DNA of 38,845 bases from SOIV01 sp964435925 (GTDB lineage: Bacteria > Acidobacteriota > Aminicenantia > Aminicenantales > Aminicenantaceae): positions 1 to 38,845 of the forward strand of contig CAYTBG010000016.1 in assembly GCA_964435925.1 (NCBI GenBank). Direction: 5' to 3'. Each line of letters begins with the position of its first letter. Position 1 is the stretch's first letter. This document shows, piece by piece, positions 29,901-38,527 of this stretch. The notes below the pieces were generated by a model. That model did no database searches, was not told the DNA's origin, and was given only the letters and a program-made list of their open reading frames with translations. The translations under genes and the position numbers were made by a program.

Positions 29901-32030
29901 ATGAAGATAAGACTGAAAAAAATCGTTCTCTTCTTACTCTTTATGCTGCTCGGAATAATTTCCGCAGATTATTCAATCCCGGTTTCAAAAGAAAAACAAG
30001 TGAACTTGAATGTGCTCCTTATAACTATTGATACCATAAGACCGGACAGACTAAGTTGCTACAGCAGGAAATATTTACAGACTCCTCATATAGAAACGTT
30101 AGCTTCGAAGGGCGCACTCTTTAAAAGAGCTTTTGCTCATAACCCAACGACTCTTCCTTCTCATACCAATATCTTATTGGGAACCACTCCTCTTTATCAT
30201 GGAGTTCATGACAATTCAAATTTCATCGTTGCTCAAGATTTTCTTACTTTAGCCGAATACTTAAAAAGTGAAGCGTATTCCACCGGAGCTTTTGTAGGCG
30301 CTTTTCCTCTTGATTCTCGCTTTGGTTTGACTCAGGGATTTGACGTTTATGATGATTCTTATCCTTCTAAATCCTCGACTGCATTTGCTTATACAGAAAG
30401 AATTGCTGAGAGAGTTGTGCATGAAGCTCTAGCCTGGATGAAGAAACAAAATTCTCCATGGTTTTCCTGGATTCATGTCTGGGACCCACATGCGCCCTAC
30501 ATGCCCCCTGAACCTTTTAAAAGCAAATTCAAGGATGAACCTTATTCAGGAGAAGTCGCTTATGTTGATTATGAATTAGGAAAATTGTTTGATTATCTAG
30601 ACAAAAATAATCTTATGGAAAATACGTTGATCATCTTAACCGGAGACCATGGAGAATCTCTTGGTGATCATGGTGAATTAACACATGGCTATTTTGCTTA
30701 TAACAGCACTCTCTGGGTTCCTTTAATCATTGTGGGGCCAGGAGTGAATTCTGGTCGAATAGATCAATATGTAAGCCACATTGATATATTTCCGACTGTG
30801 TGCGATTTTCTGAGTTTAGAAAAACCTCCTTTCCTTCAGGGAGATTCCCTACTGCCTTTGATAAGAGGAGAGAAAATAAAGAAAAGGGCCATTTATTTTG
30901 AATCATTGGAGGCCTATTACAATAGTGGCTGGGCATCTCTTCGAGGATTCATAGAAGAAAAGAAAAAATTTATAGACTCCCCTATTCCTGAATTTTACAG
31001 CCTTGAAGATGACTTTGATGAAAAGTTAAATCTTGTCCAGAAGACTAATTTGGAGAAATATCAGAAAAAGCTAAAAAAAATGGAAGAAGAATTTTCTTTT
31101 CCTCTTAAAAGCCAAGTCGTTCAAAAAATTGACCGCGAAGCTCAAGAGAAACTGAGAAGTTTGGGATACCTTGCCTCTCACGTGCCTCAATTAAAAAAGA
31201 ACTTCGGACCAGAATATGATTTAAAAACCCTTCTCCCTTTTCAGAAAAAATTGACCAGGGCGATTATGTTTTATGATGAGGGCAGAATAGAAGAAAGCAT
31301 CAAATTAATGAATGAAATTATCCAGAAGAGAAAAGACTTTGCTGCGGCCTATACTCATCTTTCCCACATATATAGAAAACAAGGACGGATAGAGAAAGCT
31401 ATCCAAGTAATGGAAGAAGGATTTAATAATAATCCGAACAATTATACAATCATTTCAACCTACGGCATTCTTTTAGTTGAAGTAGGGACATTGGATAAAG
31501 GTATTGAGGCTCTCCAACGGGGGCTCGCATTATTAGATTTTGATCCTGAACTGTGGAATTATTTAGGAGTCGCTTATTGGAAAAAAGGCAATTATCAAAA
31601 AGCTCTTGAACATTACAGGAAAGCCATTTCCCTGGATAATAACGATTCTCTAATTTTTAATAACTTAGGTGCGCTTTACCTCTCGATTTTTATGCGCACT
31701 AAAAAAGTAGATACTCATTCTCAATCAGTTGAATATTTTAAAAAAGCTATCGAGCTCGATCCCGATTTGGCTTCAGCATATAATGGATTAGGTGGGGCAT
31801 ATAAAATAATAGGAAAAATCGATGATGCCATATCCTGTTGGGAAAAGTCATTAAAATTGAACCCAAATTATGATTTTCCTGTTTATAACTTAGGAATGGC
31901 TTATTATGAAAAAGGGGATAAGGCTCAAGCCCTCAGATATTTCAAGAAATACCTTGCACTAAAAGCTGATATCATTTCTCCTGAAGAAAAGAAAAAAATA
32001 GAAGATCTTATCCAAAAGTGCAAATTATAA
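29901..32030 (+). CDS. Membrane/periplasmic sulfatase-fold (alkaline phosphatase superfamily) protein with TPRs
   Basis: The 709 residues have an N-terminal hydrophobic signal or anchor (about 7-22) and a sulfatase/alkaline phosphatase domain (about 35-420). Metal ligands are visible in ITIDTIRPDR (Asp44) and TGDHGESLGDHGE (Asp249, His250). At the nucleophile site, where sulfatases have C-x-P-x-R, this protein has T84-L-P-S-H, so it cannot form formylglycine. A Thr nucleophile points to a phosphatase or phosphotransferase-like reaction, as in other members of the superfamily, but this is inference. Residues about 450-705 hold six or seven TPRs. It starts directly after the TGA of the TPR remnant with no clear ribosome-binding site. 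It is the last gene of the cluster and converges on the GNAT gene. Confidence 0.85.
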   Translation: MKIRLKKIVLFLLFMLLGIISADYSIPVSKEKQVNLNVLLITIDTIRPDRLSCYSRKYLQTPHIETLASKGALFKRAFAHNPTTLPSHTNILLGTTPLYHGVHDNSNFIVAQDFLTLAEYLKSEAYSTGAFVGAFPLDSRFGLTQGFDVYDDSYPSKSSTAFAYTERIAERVVHEALAWMKKQNSPWFSWIHVWDPHAPYMPPEPFKSKFKDEPYSGEVAYVDYELGKLFDYLDKNNLMENTLIILTGDHGESLGDHGELTHGYFAYNSTLWVPLIIVGPGVNSGRIDQYVSHIDIFPTVCDFLSLEKPPFLQGDSLLPLIRGEKIKKRAIYFESLEAYYNSGWASLRGFIEEKKKFIDSPIPEFYSLEDDFDEKLNLVQKTNLEKYQKKLKKMEEEFSFPLKSQVVQKIDREAQEKLRSLGYLASHVPQLKKNFGPEYDLKTLLPFQKKLTRAIMFYDEGRIEESIKLMNEIIQKRKDFAAAYTHLSHIYRKQGRIEKAIQVMEEGFNNNPNNYTIISTYGILLVEVGTLDKGIEALQRGLALLDFDPELWNYLGVAYWKKGNYQKALEHYRKAISLDNNDSLIFNNLGALYLSIFMRTKKVDTHSQSVEYFKKAIELDPDLASAYNGLGGAYKIIGKIDDAISCWEKSLKLNPNYDFPVYNLGMAYYEKGDKAQALRYFKKYLALKADIISPEEKKKIEDLIQKCKL

Positions 32031-32042
32031 AAAATTGCTCTT

Positions 32043-33005
32043 TTATCTTTTCAGGATATAAAAATCCCTCATGCTCTTATCTTTTTTTACGAGTCTGAAA
32101 TCAATAATCTTATATTTCCTTTTGAATAGAGTCTTAAAAACCTGCCTTGTCTTCATCCTCCATTCAAGAGGGATACTCCTGACTTTGTTCTCAGCGACAT
32201 CTGTCTCGCGGAGCATGTGATAAAAATCAACAGGAATCTCAACCAAAAGGAGTTCATGGTCTAGATCAAGGTTTAGGTCTTTTACCACTTCAAGCTTTAG
32301 AGCTCCACTCCGGCCTTTGACTTCCTCGGTGCCAGCCTCGAGCGCAATATACCCTGAGTCAATCAAGCGCTCTAAATCGTATTCAGGCCTTTGAATATCT
32401 TTCTTGAGATCCCAGAAGATAAGAAACCTGTCGCAGGGAATATCTACTCTATTCAGCAATCCAATAAAGTCTTCATAAAAAGCATCCCTGTATTCAACCA
32501 CATCCATCCCGAAGTGATGGATATTCCTGTAAGCATTGATTCCTGTTAAAGGATCAAAACTATTGGTAACAGTATAAATCCCGAAGATCTCCATCAACTT
32601 CTCTCTCTGAAACTGCTTTATTAGAATCCCAAGACCATAAAGCTGAAAATCTTGCCTGACCCCTACATACTGGGAATAAAATAGGAGATTATCAGGTTCT
32701 CTGAAGGCAACTTTTTTGTCCTTTATTCCGACAAACCCATAGGAAAAGCCGACAAGGTGCTCTCTATCCTGCTTGAATTCTCCGTTCCTGCTTTCGACAT
32801 AAACGGCTATAAATAAGCTGCTTCCATCATACAGAAAATTTGTGCACATCATGTTTCTCGCACCAGGTAGGTTATCCTTTGGATCGCTCCAAATCTCATT
32901 CCTCAGCTCTTCGTATTTCTGGTAGTCGCGTGGGTGGTCTGAGCTTTCCACTTTTAACAAAAAACTCTTTCCTTTGATCTTGTGTATCTTTTTAAATTCT
33001 TTCAT
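32043..33005 (-). CDS. GNAT-superfamily acyltransferase-like protein
   Basis: From the ATG at 33005 it has 320 residues; a TTG at 33014 would add three. The middle segment (about 105-200) resembles predicted acetyltransferases of the COG3375 kind: YVGVRQDFQLYGLGILIKQFQREK contains an acetyl-CoA-loop-like Q/G-rich turn. SFDPLTGINAYRNIHHFGMDVVEYRDAFYEDF, then LNRVDIPCDRFLIFWDLKK, follow the family pattern. The C-terminal ~100 residues resemble the companion domain in the same group (LLLVEIPVDFYHML, WRMKTRQVF). The substrate is unknown. It is a single-gene unit with its own promoter on the minus strand, and its 3' end is 12 nt from the convergent sulfatase-fold gene. Confidence 0.72.
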   Translation of the reverse strand: MKEFKKIHKIKGKSFLLKVESSDHPRDYQKYEELRNEIWSDPKDNLPGARNMMCTNFLYDGSSLFIAVYVESRNGEFKQDREHLVGFSYGFVGIKDKKVAFREPDNLLFYSQYVGVRQDFQLYGLGILIKQFQREKLMEIFGIYTVTNSFDPLTGINAYRNIHHFGMDVVEYRDAFYEDFIGLLNRVDIPCDRFLIFWDLKKDIQRPEYDLERLIDSGYIALEAGTEEVKGRSGALKLEVVKDLNLDLDHELLLVEIPVDFYHMLRETDVAENKVRSIPLEWRMKTRQVFKTLFKRKYKIIDFRLVKKDKSMRDFYILKR

Positions 33006-33050
33006 TTTTAACAAAGTCAGCTTCAGAAAACCTTGCTTAAGATTACAATG

Positions 33051-33079
33051 ATTTTATCCAAACGCTCTTTCCATTGCAA
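33051..33079 (-). promoter_or_regulatory. Candidate promoter of the GNAT gene
   Basis: On the minus strand TTGCAA (33079-33074), 17 nt, then TAAAAT (33056-33051), about 45 nt before the ATG at 33005. Confidence 0.45.
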
Positions 33080-33086
33080 ATTCCTG

Positions 33087-33218
33087 AAAAAAAAGGGGAC
33101 AGGCCCTTTTTTGTGAAATAAAGAGGATTATCTCTAACCAAGAAGAGTTCTAACAAAAAAAGTGCAGAAAAAGGGGCCTGGCCCCATTTTTTGTTGGTCC
33201 CATTTTTTGTCCCTTTTT
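33087..33218. repeat. Cluster of REP-like palindromes
   Basis: AAAAGGGGACAGGCCCTTTTTT (33091-33112) is followed by the perfect GGGGCC-T-GGCCCC (33173-33185) flanked by A and T runs. Two further related T-rich pieces, GGTCCCATTTTTTGT and GTCCCTTTTTTT (33196-33217), end the cluster. The first shares AAAGGGGACAGGC with 9387-9398. The pattern resembles REP sequences mobilised by Y1/RAYT transposases. It occupies most of the 324-bp gap between the GNAT and PHP genes and could also stop transcription in either direction. Confidence 0.6.
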
Positions 33219-33237
33219 TTGATATTTTTTAATAGAT

Positions 33238-33266
33238 TTGAATTCCGTTTTTTTTTAGTATATGGT
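33238..33266 (+). promoter_or_regulatory. Candidate promoter of the PHP-type gene
   Basis: TTGAAT (33238-33243), a T-rich 17-nt spacer and TATGGT (33261-33266), 63 nt before the ATG. AAAGGAG (33317-33323) is a strong ribosome-binding site. Confidence 0.45.
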
Positions 33267-33329
33267 AATTATCTTTGTTGGAAGATAGCTGTCTAAAAAG
33301 ACTCTACTCGACTTTAAAGGAGAGATAGA

Positions 33330-35858
33330 ATGAAAGCCTTCAAAAAAATCATTATCACGGTTTTTTCGCTCCTCATTCCCTTTCTTCTCCAGGCGGCAGA
33401 ATTTCAGGTTAAAGTCATAAAAAGCGAAGATGATCTACCTGAAAAATTTTGCAGCCACTGGGAAAAGGGAGACTTTCTTATTTTTGACGGAAAGAACCTG
33501 ACCTTAATCGGCGGAGCCAAGAGGCGTCTGAAAGACCTGACTAACTATCCAGAAGGCGACGCCATGGGGAGTATTATCAGTTTCGTCCCTGCCGGAAAAA
33601 AAATAGAGAGCAACCTGAATATCGGATCACCGTACATCAGGATAAAGAGAAAAAGAGAATATTTAACCTACTCTTCAGTTAAACCTTTAAAAGAGATTGC
33701 CCAAAAAGAGGCTATTGCTTTTGAAGCCACTGTTCTTTACGAAGGGAAAAAAGGAGAAAAAGCCCGGATCAGGACTCTCTATCATTTTTTGCCTCTCGAA
33801 GGAAGAATTGACGTCACTTCAACCATAACTAACACAGGAAAGAAAAAGTTCGAAGGCCTGGACTATGAGCTCTATTTTTATGCATTTCACAGTTACTACT
33901 TCAGCCCTTTTCACAAAAAGAAACATCCTGACTTAAGATTCAGAGTTTACCAGAAAAAAGGACATTATTTAGGCTGGCTTAATATGAATCCTCTCACCGA
34001 GGAAGAAAAATCTGTTAAAGATGGCGAAGAATCCCCTCCAATACCAGGAACATTAGCTCCCAAAGAAGTATTTGAAGTTCGCCATATCCTGCTGGTGGAT
34101 ACTAAACATGAGAATCTACTCCAGAAAATCTATAAAATTTTTAACGTAGAGCCAGTAGAAGCGCTCATTCATTTTGAAGACTTCAGTGGCGGATCCATGG
34201 AAGTCATTGTCAAAGATGCTTATTCTTCTTCTACTTTTTTCCGATCCTTTCTGAAAAATCCTCTTTCCATCAAAATTCCTCTTCCCAAGGGAGCTTATAC
34301 CGCAAGAGCAAATTACTTCCCGGCTGTCTGCGAAGAACTCCTGGTTGTTGGGTTAGAAGAGGAAAGCTCATGCGTTCTCCAAAATCCCGCGCAGGGGAAG
34401 GTGAAAATAAAAATTATAAACAGCAAAGGAGAATTTGTGCCCGGCAAGGTCACTTTTATCGGCCTTTCATCGACTAAAACTCCCTATTTTAAACCCGAGA
34501 ATCCTGTAAAGAGCGGAAGAGGGTGGGAATCTTTTAAAAATTCCTGTTTTCCTCAAGAAGAAGGACAGGAAGTGAAATTGCCTGTAGGAACCTATCTCGT
34601 CACTGCTTCAAGAGGACCGGAATATTCTATAGACAAAAAAGTCGCCGAAATATTGAAGAATGAACACCAAGAATTGATCTTTGGCATAGATAGAGTGTTG
34701 AAGACTCCAAATCTCATTTCGGTCGATCCCCACATGCATACCAATAAATCAGACGGAAGAGTGGGCATTCCTGAGAGGATAAAATCTGTTGTAGCCGAGG
34801 GAGTCGAGGTGGCTGTGGCTACTGACCACAATTACATCGCGGATTATTTTCCAACACTTAAGAGACTCGGCCTGAACAAATACCTCGCTGTTATAGCTGG
34901 GAATGAGGTGACCGTCTCAGGCTTAATCCACTATAACACTTATCCCTTAAAATACAGGCCTGGGGAGGAGGACAACGGAGCAATCTACCCTGTCTCTGAT
35001 GAAGTATCCCCCCTTTTTGATAGGAGTCGGAAAAAGGACCCTGAAGCCATCCTGCAAGTAAATCATCCTAGAGCCGGGACCACAGGTTATTTCAATATGT
35101 ATCTACTTGACCTAGAATCCGCATCCTTTGCTCGAGAGCACTTCGATACATCTTTCGATTTGCTGGAAGTAATGAACGGCCCCTATTATTATTCCTCCAA
35201 TTCTGTGGCTATCGAAGACTGGCTTCATCTTTTAAATAGAGGTTACTACTTCCCTCTCATCGGCTCTTCTGACTCCCATTCAATAGACAGGGGAGAACCA
35301 GGTTACTCTCGAACATATGTTATGTATGAGGGAGAAGAGGGCGATAACCTGAATTGGAAAGCCCTTGCTCTTTCCTTAAAGAAAGGACGCTCCTTTGCCA
35401 GCAACGGTCCCCTAGTGGAGTTTAAAGTTAACAACAGATATACTTCAGGCGATTCCTTTACATCCTCGGATGGAAAAGCTGAGATTTGGATAAAGGTTCA
35501 AAGCGCACCCTGGGTCGCAGTGGATGAAGTGAGATTAATTGTGAACGGAGAAAGGGAGATTATCTCCCCGGTCGAAGCTTCGAAAGAAGTCATTCAGAAA
35601 TTCACAAAACAAATCAGCTTGAAACTGAAGAAGGACTCCTACATAGCTGTGGAAGTCCTGGGCAAAAAGTCTCTCTACCCTATCTTACAAGAATACTCCA
35701 GAAAAGGGCTCTTGAAGGATGCAATCCTCCCTTACGCCCTGACAAACCCGGTGTTTATTGATGTGGACGGAAATGGGAAGTTTGACCCTCCTCTGCCAGG
35801 AAAAATCAAGCTGCGCTCCGACATTCCAGTACCAAAAAAATTAATACAGCGTTATTAA
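33330..35858 (+). CDS. Secreted CehA/McbA-type PHP-domain metal-dependent phosphoesterase
   Basis: The 842 residues begin with a signal peptide (MKAFKKIIITVFSLLIPFLLQA). A long beta-rich N-terminal part (about 25-455) precedes a PHP metallohydrolase domain with VDPHMHTNKSDGR near residue 467, VAVATDHN near 495, GNEVTV, NHPRAG near 577 and GSSDSH near 645. These give the His/Asp ligands of a PHP trinuclear-like site. The family name comes from carbaryl hydrolases, but the natural substrates of secreted members are unknown; phosphodiesters or esters are plausible. The C-terminal ~150 residues are again beta-rich. It stands alone between REP-like palindromes and the prophage edge. Confidence 0.82.
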   Translation: MKAFKKIIITVFSLLIPFLLQAAEFQVKVIKSEDDLPEKFCSHWEKGDFLIFDGKNLTLIGGAKRRLKDLTNYPEGDAMGSIISFVPAGKKIESNLNIGSPYIRIKRKREYLTYSSVKPLKEIAQKEAIAFEATVLYEGKKGEKARIRTLYHFLPLEGRIDVTSTITNTGKKKFEGLDYELYFYAFHSYYFSPFHKKKHPDLRFRVYQKKGHYLGWLNMNPLTEEEKSVKDGEESPPIPGTLAPKEVFEVRHILLVDTKHENLLQKIYKIFNVEPVEALIHFEDFSGGSMEVIVKDAYSSSTFFRSFLKNPLSIKIPLPKGAYTARANYFPAVCEELLVVGLEEESSCVLQNPAQGKVKIKIINSKGEFVPGKVTFIGLSSTKTPYFKPENPVKSGRGWESFKNSCFPQEEGQEVKLPVGTYLVTASRGPEYSIDKKVAEILKNEHQELIFGIDRVLKTPNLISVDPHMHTNKSDGRVGIPERIKSVVAEGVEVAVATDHNYIADYFPTLKRLGLNKYLAVIAGNEVTVSGLIHYNTYPLKYRPGEEDNGAIYPVSDEVSPLFDRSRKKDPEAILQVNHPRAGTTGYFNMYLLDLESASFAREHFDTSFDLLEVMNGPYYYSSNSVAIEDWLHLLNRGYYFPLIGSSDSHSIDRGEPGYSRTYVMYEGEEGDNLNWKALALSLKKGRSFASNGPLVEFKVNNRYTSGDSFTSSDGKAEIWIKVQSAPWVAVDEVRLIVNGEREIISPVEASKEVIQKFTKQISLKLKKDSYIAVEVLGKKSLYPILQEYSRKGLLKDAILPYALTNPVFIDVDGNGKFDPPLPGKIKLRSDIPVPKKLIQRY

Positions 35859-36057
35859 TCAGATATGAATGAGAGGAGTGAAAAGTTAAATACCTAGAAA
35901 AGATCATCATTCGGAAAGGATAACACAATAATTCTTTAGAATACCCTGGTAATCCCTGTTCTCTTGAGGAAAGGCACGTGATAATTGATGATATTGCATG
36001 ACAATACAATAAGATTTTTGGACACAACATGGACACCCTGATAAGACAAGGAAAGTG

Positions 36058-36083
36058 AGCTTGATAAATCAAGCTTCTTTTTT
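36058..36083 (+). terminator. Intrinsic terminator at the prophage border
   Basis: AGCTTGA (36058-36064), loop TAAA, TCAAGCT (36069-36075), then C and six T (36078-36083). It would stop plus-strand transcription coming from the PHP-type gene before it opposes the phage genes. It overlaps the last codons of the minus-strand 89-residue gene. The 35859-36057 gap otherwise shows no gene that I trust. Confidence 0.55.
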
Positions 36084-36338
36084 CAAGGACTCATTTTGGA
36101 CATGCTTGACAGGGAGAACATCCAAGCCACTTAAATCCTGCATTCTCAGCTTGTACATTCCAAGTGGTGCTTTTTTTAATTTTTCAATAATACCCAACTC
36201 CTTACAGACCGTATCGACAGCCTCGTTGAATTCCTTCACTTGTCTAGTCCGCACTTCATTGAGATAGCTTTGTTGTACTTCGCTGAATTTGATAAAGGTG
36301 GTTTTAGGCTTGGGAGGATTATGTTTTGTTTTTGCCAT
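36069..36338 (-). CDS. Small phage-associated protein of unknown function
   Basis: The 89 residues are highly polar, with a basic Pro-rich start (MAKTKHNPPKPKTTF) and a helical middle (SEVQQSYLNEVRTRQVKEFNEAVDTVCKELGI), followed by a Leu-rich turn. An AAAGGAG site precedes the ATG. It is the last of four minus-strand genes that read away from a phage tail operon, so a role in tail or lysis functions is possible, but I do not recognise a family. Confidence 0.65.
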   Translation of the reverse strand: MAKTKHNPPKPKTTFIKFSEVQQSYLNEVRTRQVKEFNEAVDTVCKELGIIEKLKKAPLGMYKLRMQDLSGLDVLPVKHVQNESLKKEA

Positions 36339-36349
36339 TTTATCTCCTT

Positions 36350-36592
36350 TTAGAATGTATCTTTCTCTTCCTTAAGTGCCAGAATCTCTGCCTTCTCATC
36401 AAGCGATTCTTGGCTATTAAAATCTAATAAGTTAGCACGTTCCTGTAAATCTTGGTCAATAAGCTTTTTTATGTTTGTCCATGTCAATTTTTTTATCATA
36501 GTTATCAGGGTCTCCAAATCACCAATGCTTTGAATCCGCTTTATTATTATCCTTTTTATCAGTTCCACTTTTTCTTTTTCTGTAAATTCCAT
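36350..36592 (-). CDS. Small helical phage-associated protein of unknown function
   Basis: The 80 residues are rich in Lys, Glu, Ile and Leu and are predicted to be entirely helical (KEKVELIKRIIIKRIQSIGDLETL, then LIDQDLQERANLL). AAGGAGG lies before the ATG, a good ribosome-binding site. It follows the tail protein by 9 nt and precedes the 89-residue gene by 11 nt in one minus-strand unit. Function is unknown. Confidence 0.65.
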   Translation of the reverse strand: MEFTEKEKVELIKRIIIKRIQSIGDLETLITMIKKLTWTNIKKLIDQDLQERANLLDFNSQESLDEKAEILALKEEKDTF

Positions 36593-36601
36593 GATGCCTC
36601 C

Positions 36602-38527
36602 TTAAATTGTCAGGTTGAATACTTTCAAATTATTAAAGTCGACAGTAAAACCAGTGCTAGGGTTGTTTGTGTAGAAGTGCAATCTATCTACATAATCGCC
36701 TGCGGCCGCAGCAGATAAAGCCCGATGTGCTGTAAAAACATTGTCCAGGAAAAGTACGGCCTGCCTTGCAACGCAATCATAATGAAGCCTAATTGTGTAC
36801 CAAGTATCTACTAGATAAGCACCACAATCGAATGCCCCTTCGCCGATAGTGTTAAGATAGATATGTCCATCATTTTCAAAGAAAATCATTAGACATACAA
36901 CCGCACCTTTACGGAATTGCACACCACCTGCTTGATCCACGGCTGAGCTACGCATTTTAAACTCCATAACACCCGTTACCATTACATGGTCTGAGGTAGC
37001 AATTAACTGTGTATATACCTCCCCAGCTGCATTGTTATCGGTCAACCTAAGCATCTTATCATCGCCAGCTAGAACCACAATCTCAGCACTACAATTTGCA
37101 TCGGCAGTTGTAGTCCAAGTTCCCCACCAATCATAATTACCCTGACCGTGTACGGCTGCTGTGGCTAAGACGTCGAAAATATCATCAGCCTCTACATCGT
37201 CCAAATCAACTAGATGCAAGGAAACGACATCTTTACCTACATGATAATGATATTCAGGAGGATAATATGTTGGCTCGTTTGTTATATAATCCCAATGGAG
37301 ATTGCCTTCAAATGTAGTCGCTTTTATGGTTCCATTTACATCCAATTCACAGGTGGGGTCAATTTTATTTATGCCTACCCAGCCGTTATATTTGATGCCA
37401 AGAATATCACTAAAATCTTCTCCCGCACTTGTCTGTTCAGCTCTAAGAATTAAGGTATCATAATCTGCGGCTGGCCCGCTAATTTTCCACATGAAATCTC
37501 TGTTTTCATTTCCTTTTCCATCTAAACGTAAGATTTCTTCGCCTGAAGACACTGAATTTAAAGTTAATAATCCTGTATGGCCAAGTGACATCCTAACAAC
37601 TGGCGTAATTCCACCACTAGGCGTAACCTCAAAATCTATCCTTCCTGGCATATCATCTTCGCCAGGAACTCCGTCAACATCCATATAGATTCTCGCCGTC
37701 CTTCTAAACTGAACGCCATCATAACCGTAAGAAGTCCACTCTCCCGTTGGGTCGTTTTCTTGGACTATTACAGGTATAGCTTCTGTACCTCTCCCCCTAT
37801 ACTGTTTAATGGTTGGATTATCCTGTTGAGCATTTGAATACGACTCCCACCTGACAGTTAAATCACCATCATTTCTAAATAATACGGGATATCGCTGGTC
37901 TGTAAATGTCCAATTGCCTGTAAACGTCGGGCTCGAAGCCTGCTTTACGCTCTGGTCAAACCAGTCGCCCAAAGTCGGATTGCCTGAAAGTGTAATAGTT
38001 CGAGCCGCATCGCCCGTTGTAATAGTCAGAATCCTATCAGCGCCCAAGTCTGTCCCTGGTTTAATAATCAGGTCATGGTCACCGCCAGTGTCGAGGAGAT
38101 GAAGTCCCTCATTGCCAAGAGTTACACCAGCGAAAGTAGGACTAGATGCCTGCTTCACTGCCTGGTCAAGCCAATCGCCCATAGCACCTAAGTATCCCCA
38201 TTGTGCAGCAGAGATTGTCGTTGCCCCAATATTTTCAAGCTCGGCTATTTCCGTAGCCTGTAGATTCTTGAGGTCATCTGGAAATTCGTCCACATCGGTT
38301 TTAAGCGCAGCAACGTCTACACCGTCCACTGTACCCGTAACAATGATATTGCCATTTATAGTCACGCCAGCGAATGTCGGACTCGATGCCTGTAAAAGTG
38401 CCTGGTCGATATAAGTCCCCCAATCTGTAATTTCTGTATGAACATGACTATGCGAGCCAGGAGCCCAGTTCCCGCCTACGATTTCCTCAAACTCTTCCCA
38501 GCTAACCCACGGCTTTGCTATCTTCAT
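36602..38527 (-). CDS. Phage tail fibre-like structural protein with C-terminal lectin-like domain
   Basis: The 641 residues contain three copies of a DQxxxQASSPTFxG repeat (residues 41-54, 121-134 and 191-204), separated by short beta-rich spacers such as GVTINGNIIVTG and DHDLIIKPGTDLGADRILTIT. This is a common design of phage tail fibre or head-fibre shafts. A longer beta-rich region follows (DGVQFRRTARIYMDVDGVPGEDD, ELDVNGTIKATTFEGN). The last ~180 residues (GNYDWWGTW, VMEFKMRSSAVDQAGGVQF, WYTIRLHYD, FLDNVFTAH) look like a concanavalin/LamG jelly-roll, which may bind a cell-surface glycan. It overlaps the upstream gene by 4 nt (ATGA). The specific structural role is inferred. Confidence 0.75.
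   Translation of the reverse strand: MKIAKPWVSWEEFEEIVGGNWAPGSHSHVHTEITDWGTYIDQALLQASSPTFAGVTINGNIIVTGTVDGVDVAALKTDVDEFPDDLKNLQATEIAELENIGATTISAAQWGYLGAMGDWLDQAVKQASSPTFAGVTLGNEGLHLLDTGGDHDLIIKPGTDLGADRILTITTGDAARTITLSGNPTLGDWFDQSVKQASSPTFTGNWTFTDQRYPVLFRNDGDLTVRWESYSNAQQDNPTIKQYRGRGTEAIPVIVQENDPTGEWTSYGYDGVQFRRTARIYMDVDGVPGEDDMPGRIDFEVTPSGGITPVVRMSLGHTGLLTLNSVSSGEEILRLDGKGNENRDFMWKISGPAADYDTLILRAEQTSAGEDFSDILGIKYNGWVGINKIDPTCELDVNGTIKATTFEGNLHWDYITNEPTYYPPEYHYHVGKDVVSLHLVDLDDVEADDIFDVLATAAVHGQGNYDWWGTWTTTADANCSAEIVVLAGDDKMLRLTDNNAAGEVYTQLIATSDHVMVTGVMEFKMRSSAVDQAGGVQFRKGAVVCLMIFFENDGHIYLNTIGEGAFDCGAYLVDTWYTIRLHYDCVARQAVLFLDNVFTAHRALSAAAAGDYVDRLHFYTNNPSTGFTVDFNNLKVFNLTI
37910..38407 (-). repeat. 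Three ~48-bp repeats inside the tail fibre gene
   Basis: Segments 38360-38407, 38120-38167 and 37910-37957 encode DQ...QASSPTF(A/T)G and are clearly related at DNA level (for example GCCTG-C/T-TT and GGTC blocks). They probably arose by internal duplication of a shaft unit. Confidence 0.7.

Noticed and set aside
31177..31190. CACGTG in the sulfatase-fold gene as a second parS
   Set aside because: The flanking bases do not match TGTTNCACGTGAAACA; the same applies to CACGTG at 35976.
33087..33218. CRISPR array or rho-independent terminator pair
   Set aside because: The repeats are short palindromes with irregular spacing and no unique spacers; termination is possible but the sequence pattern fits REP elements better.
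35806..36072. 88-residue minus-strand open frame between the PHP-type gene and the phage genes
   Set aside because: Cys/Leu-rich without family resemblance, overlaps the PHP gene and has no ribosome-binding site.
36602..37150. Diversity-generating retroelement variable region at the tail fibre C-terminus
   Set aside because: No matching template repeat or reverse transcriptase is visible in the window.
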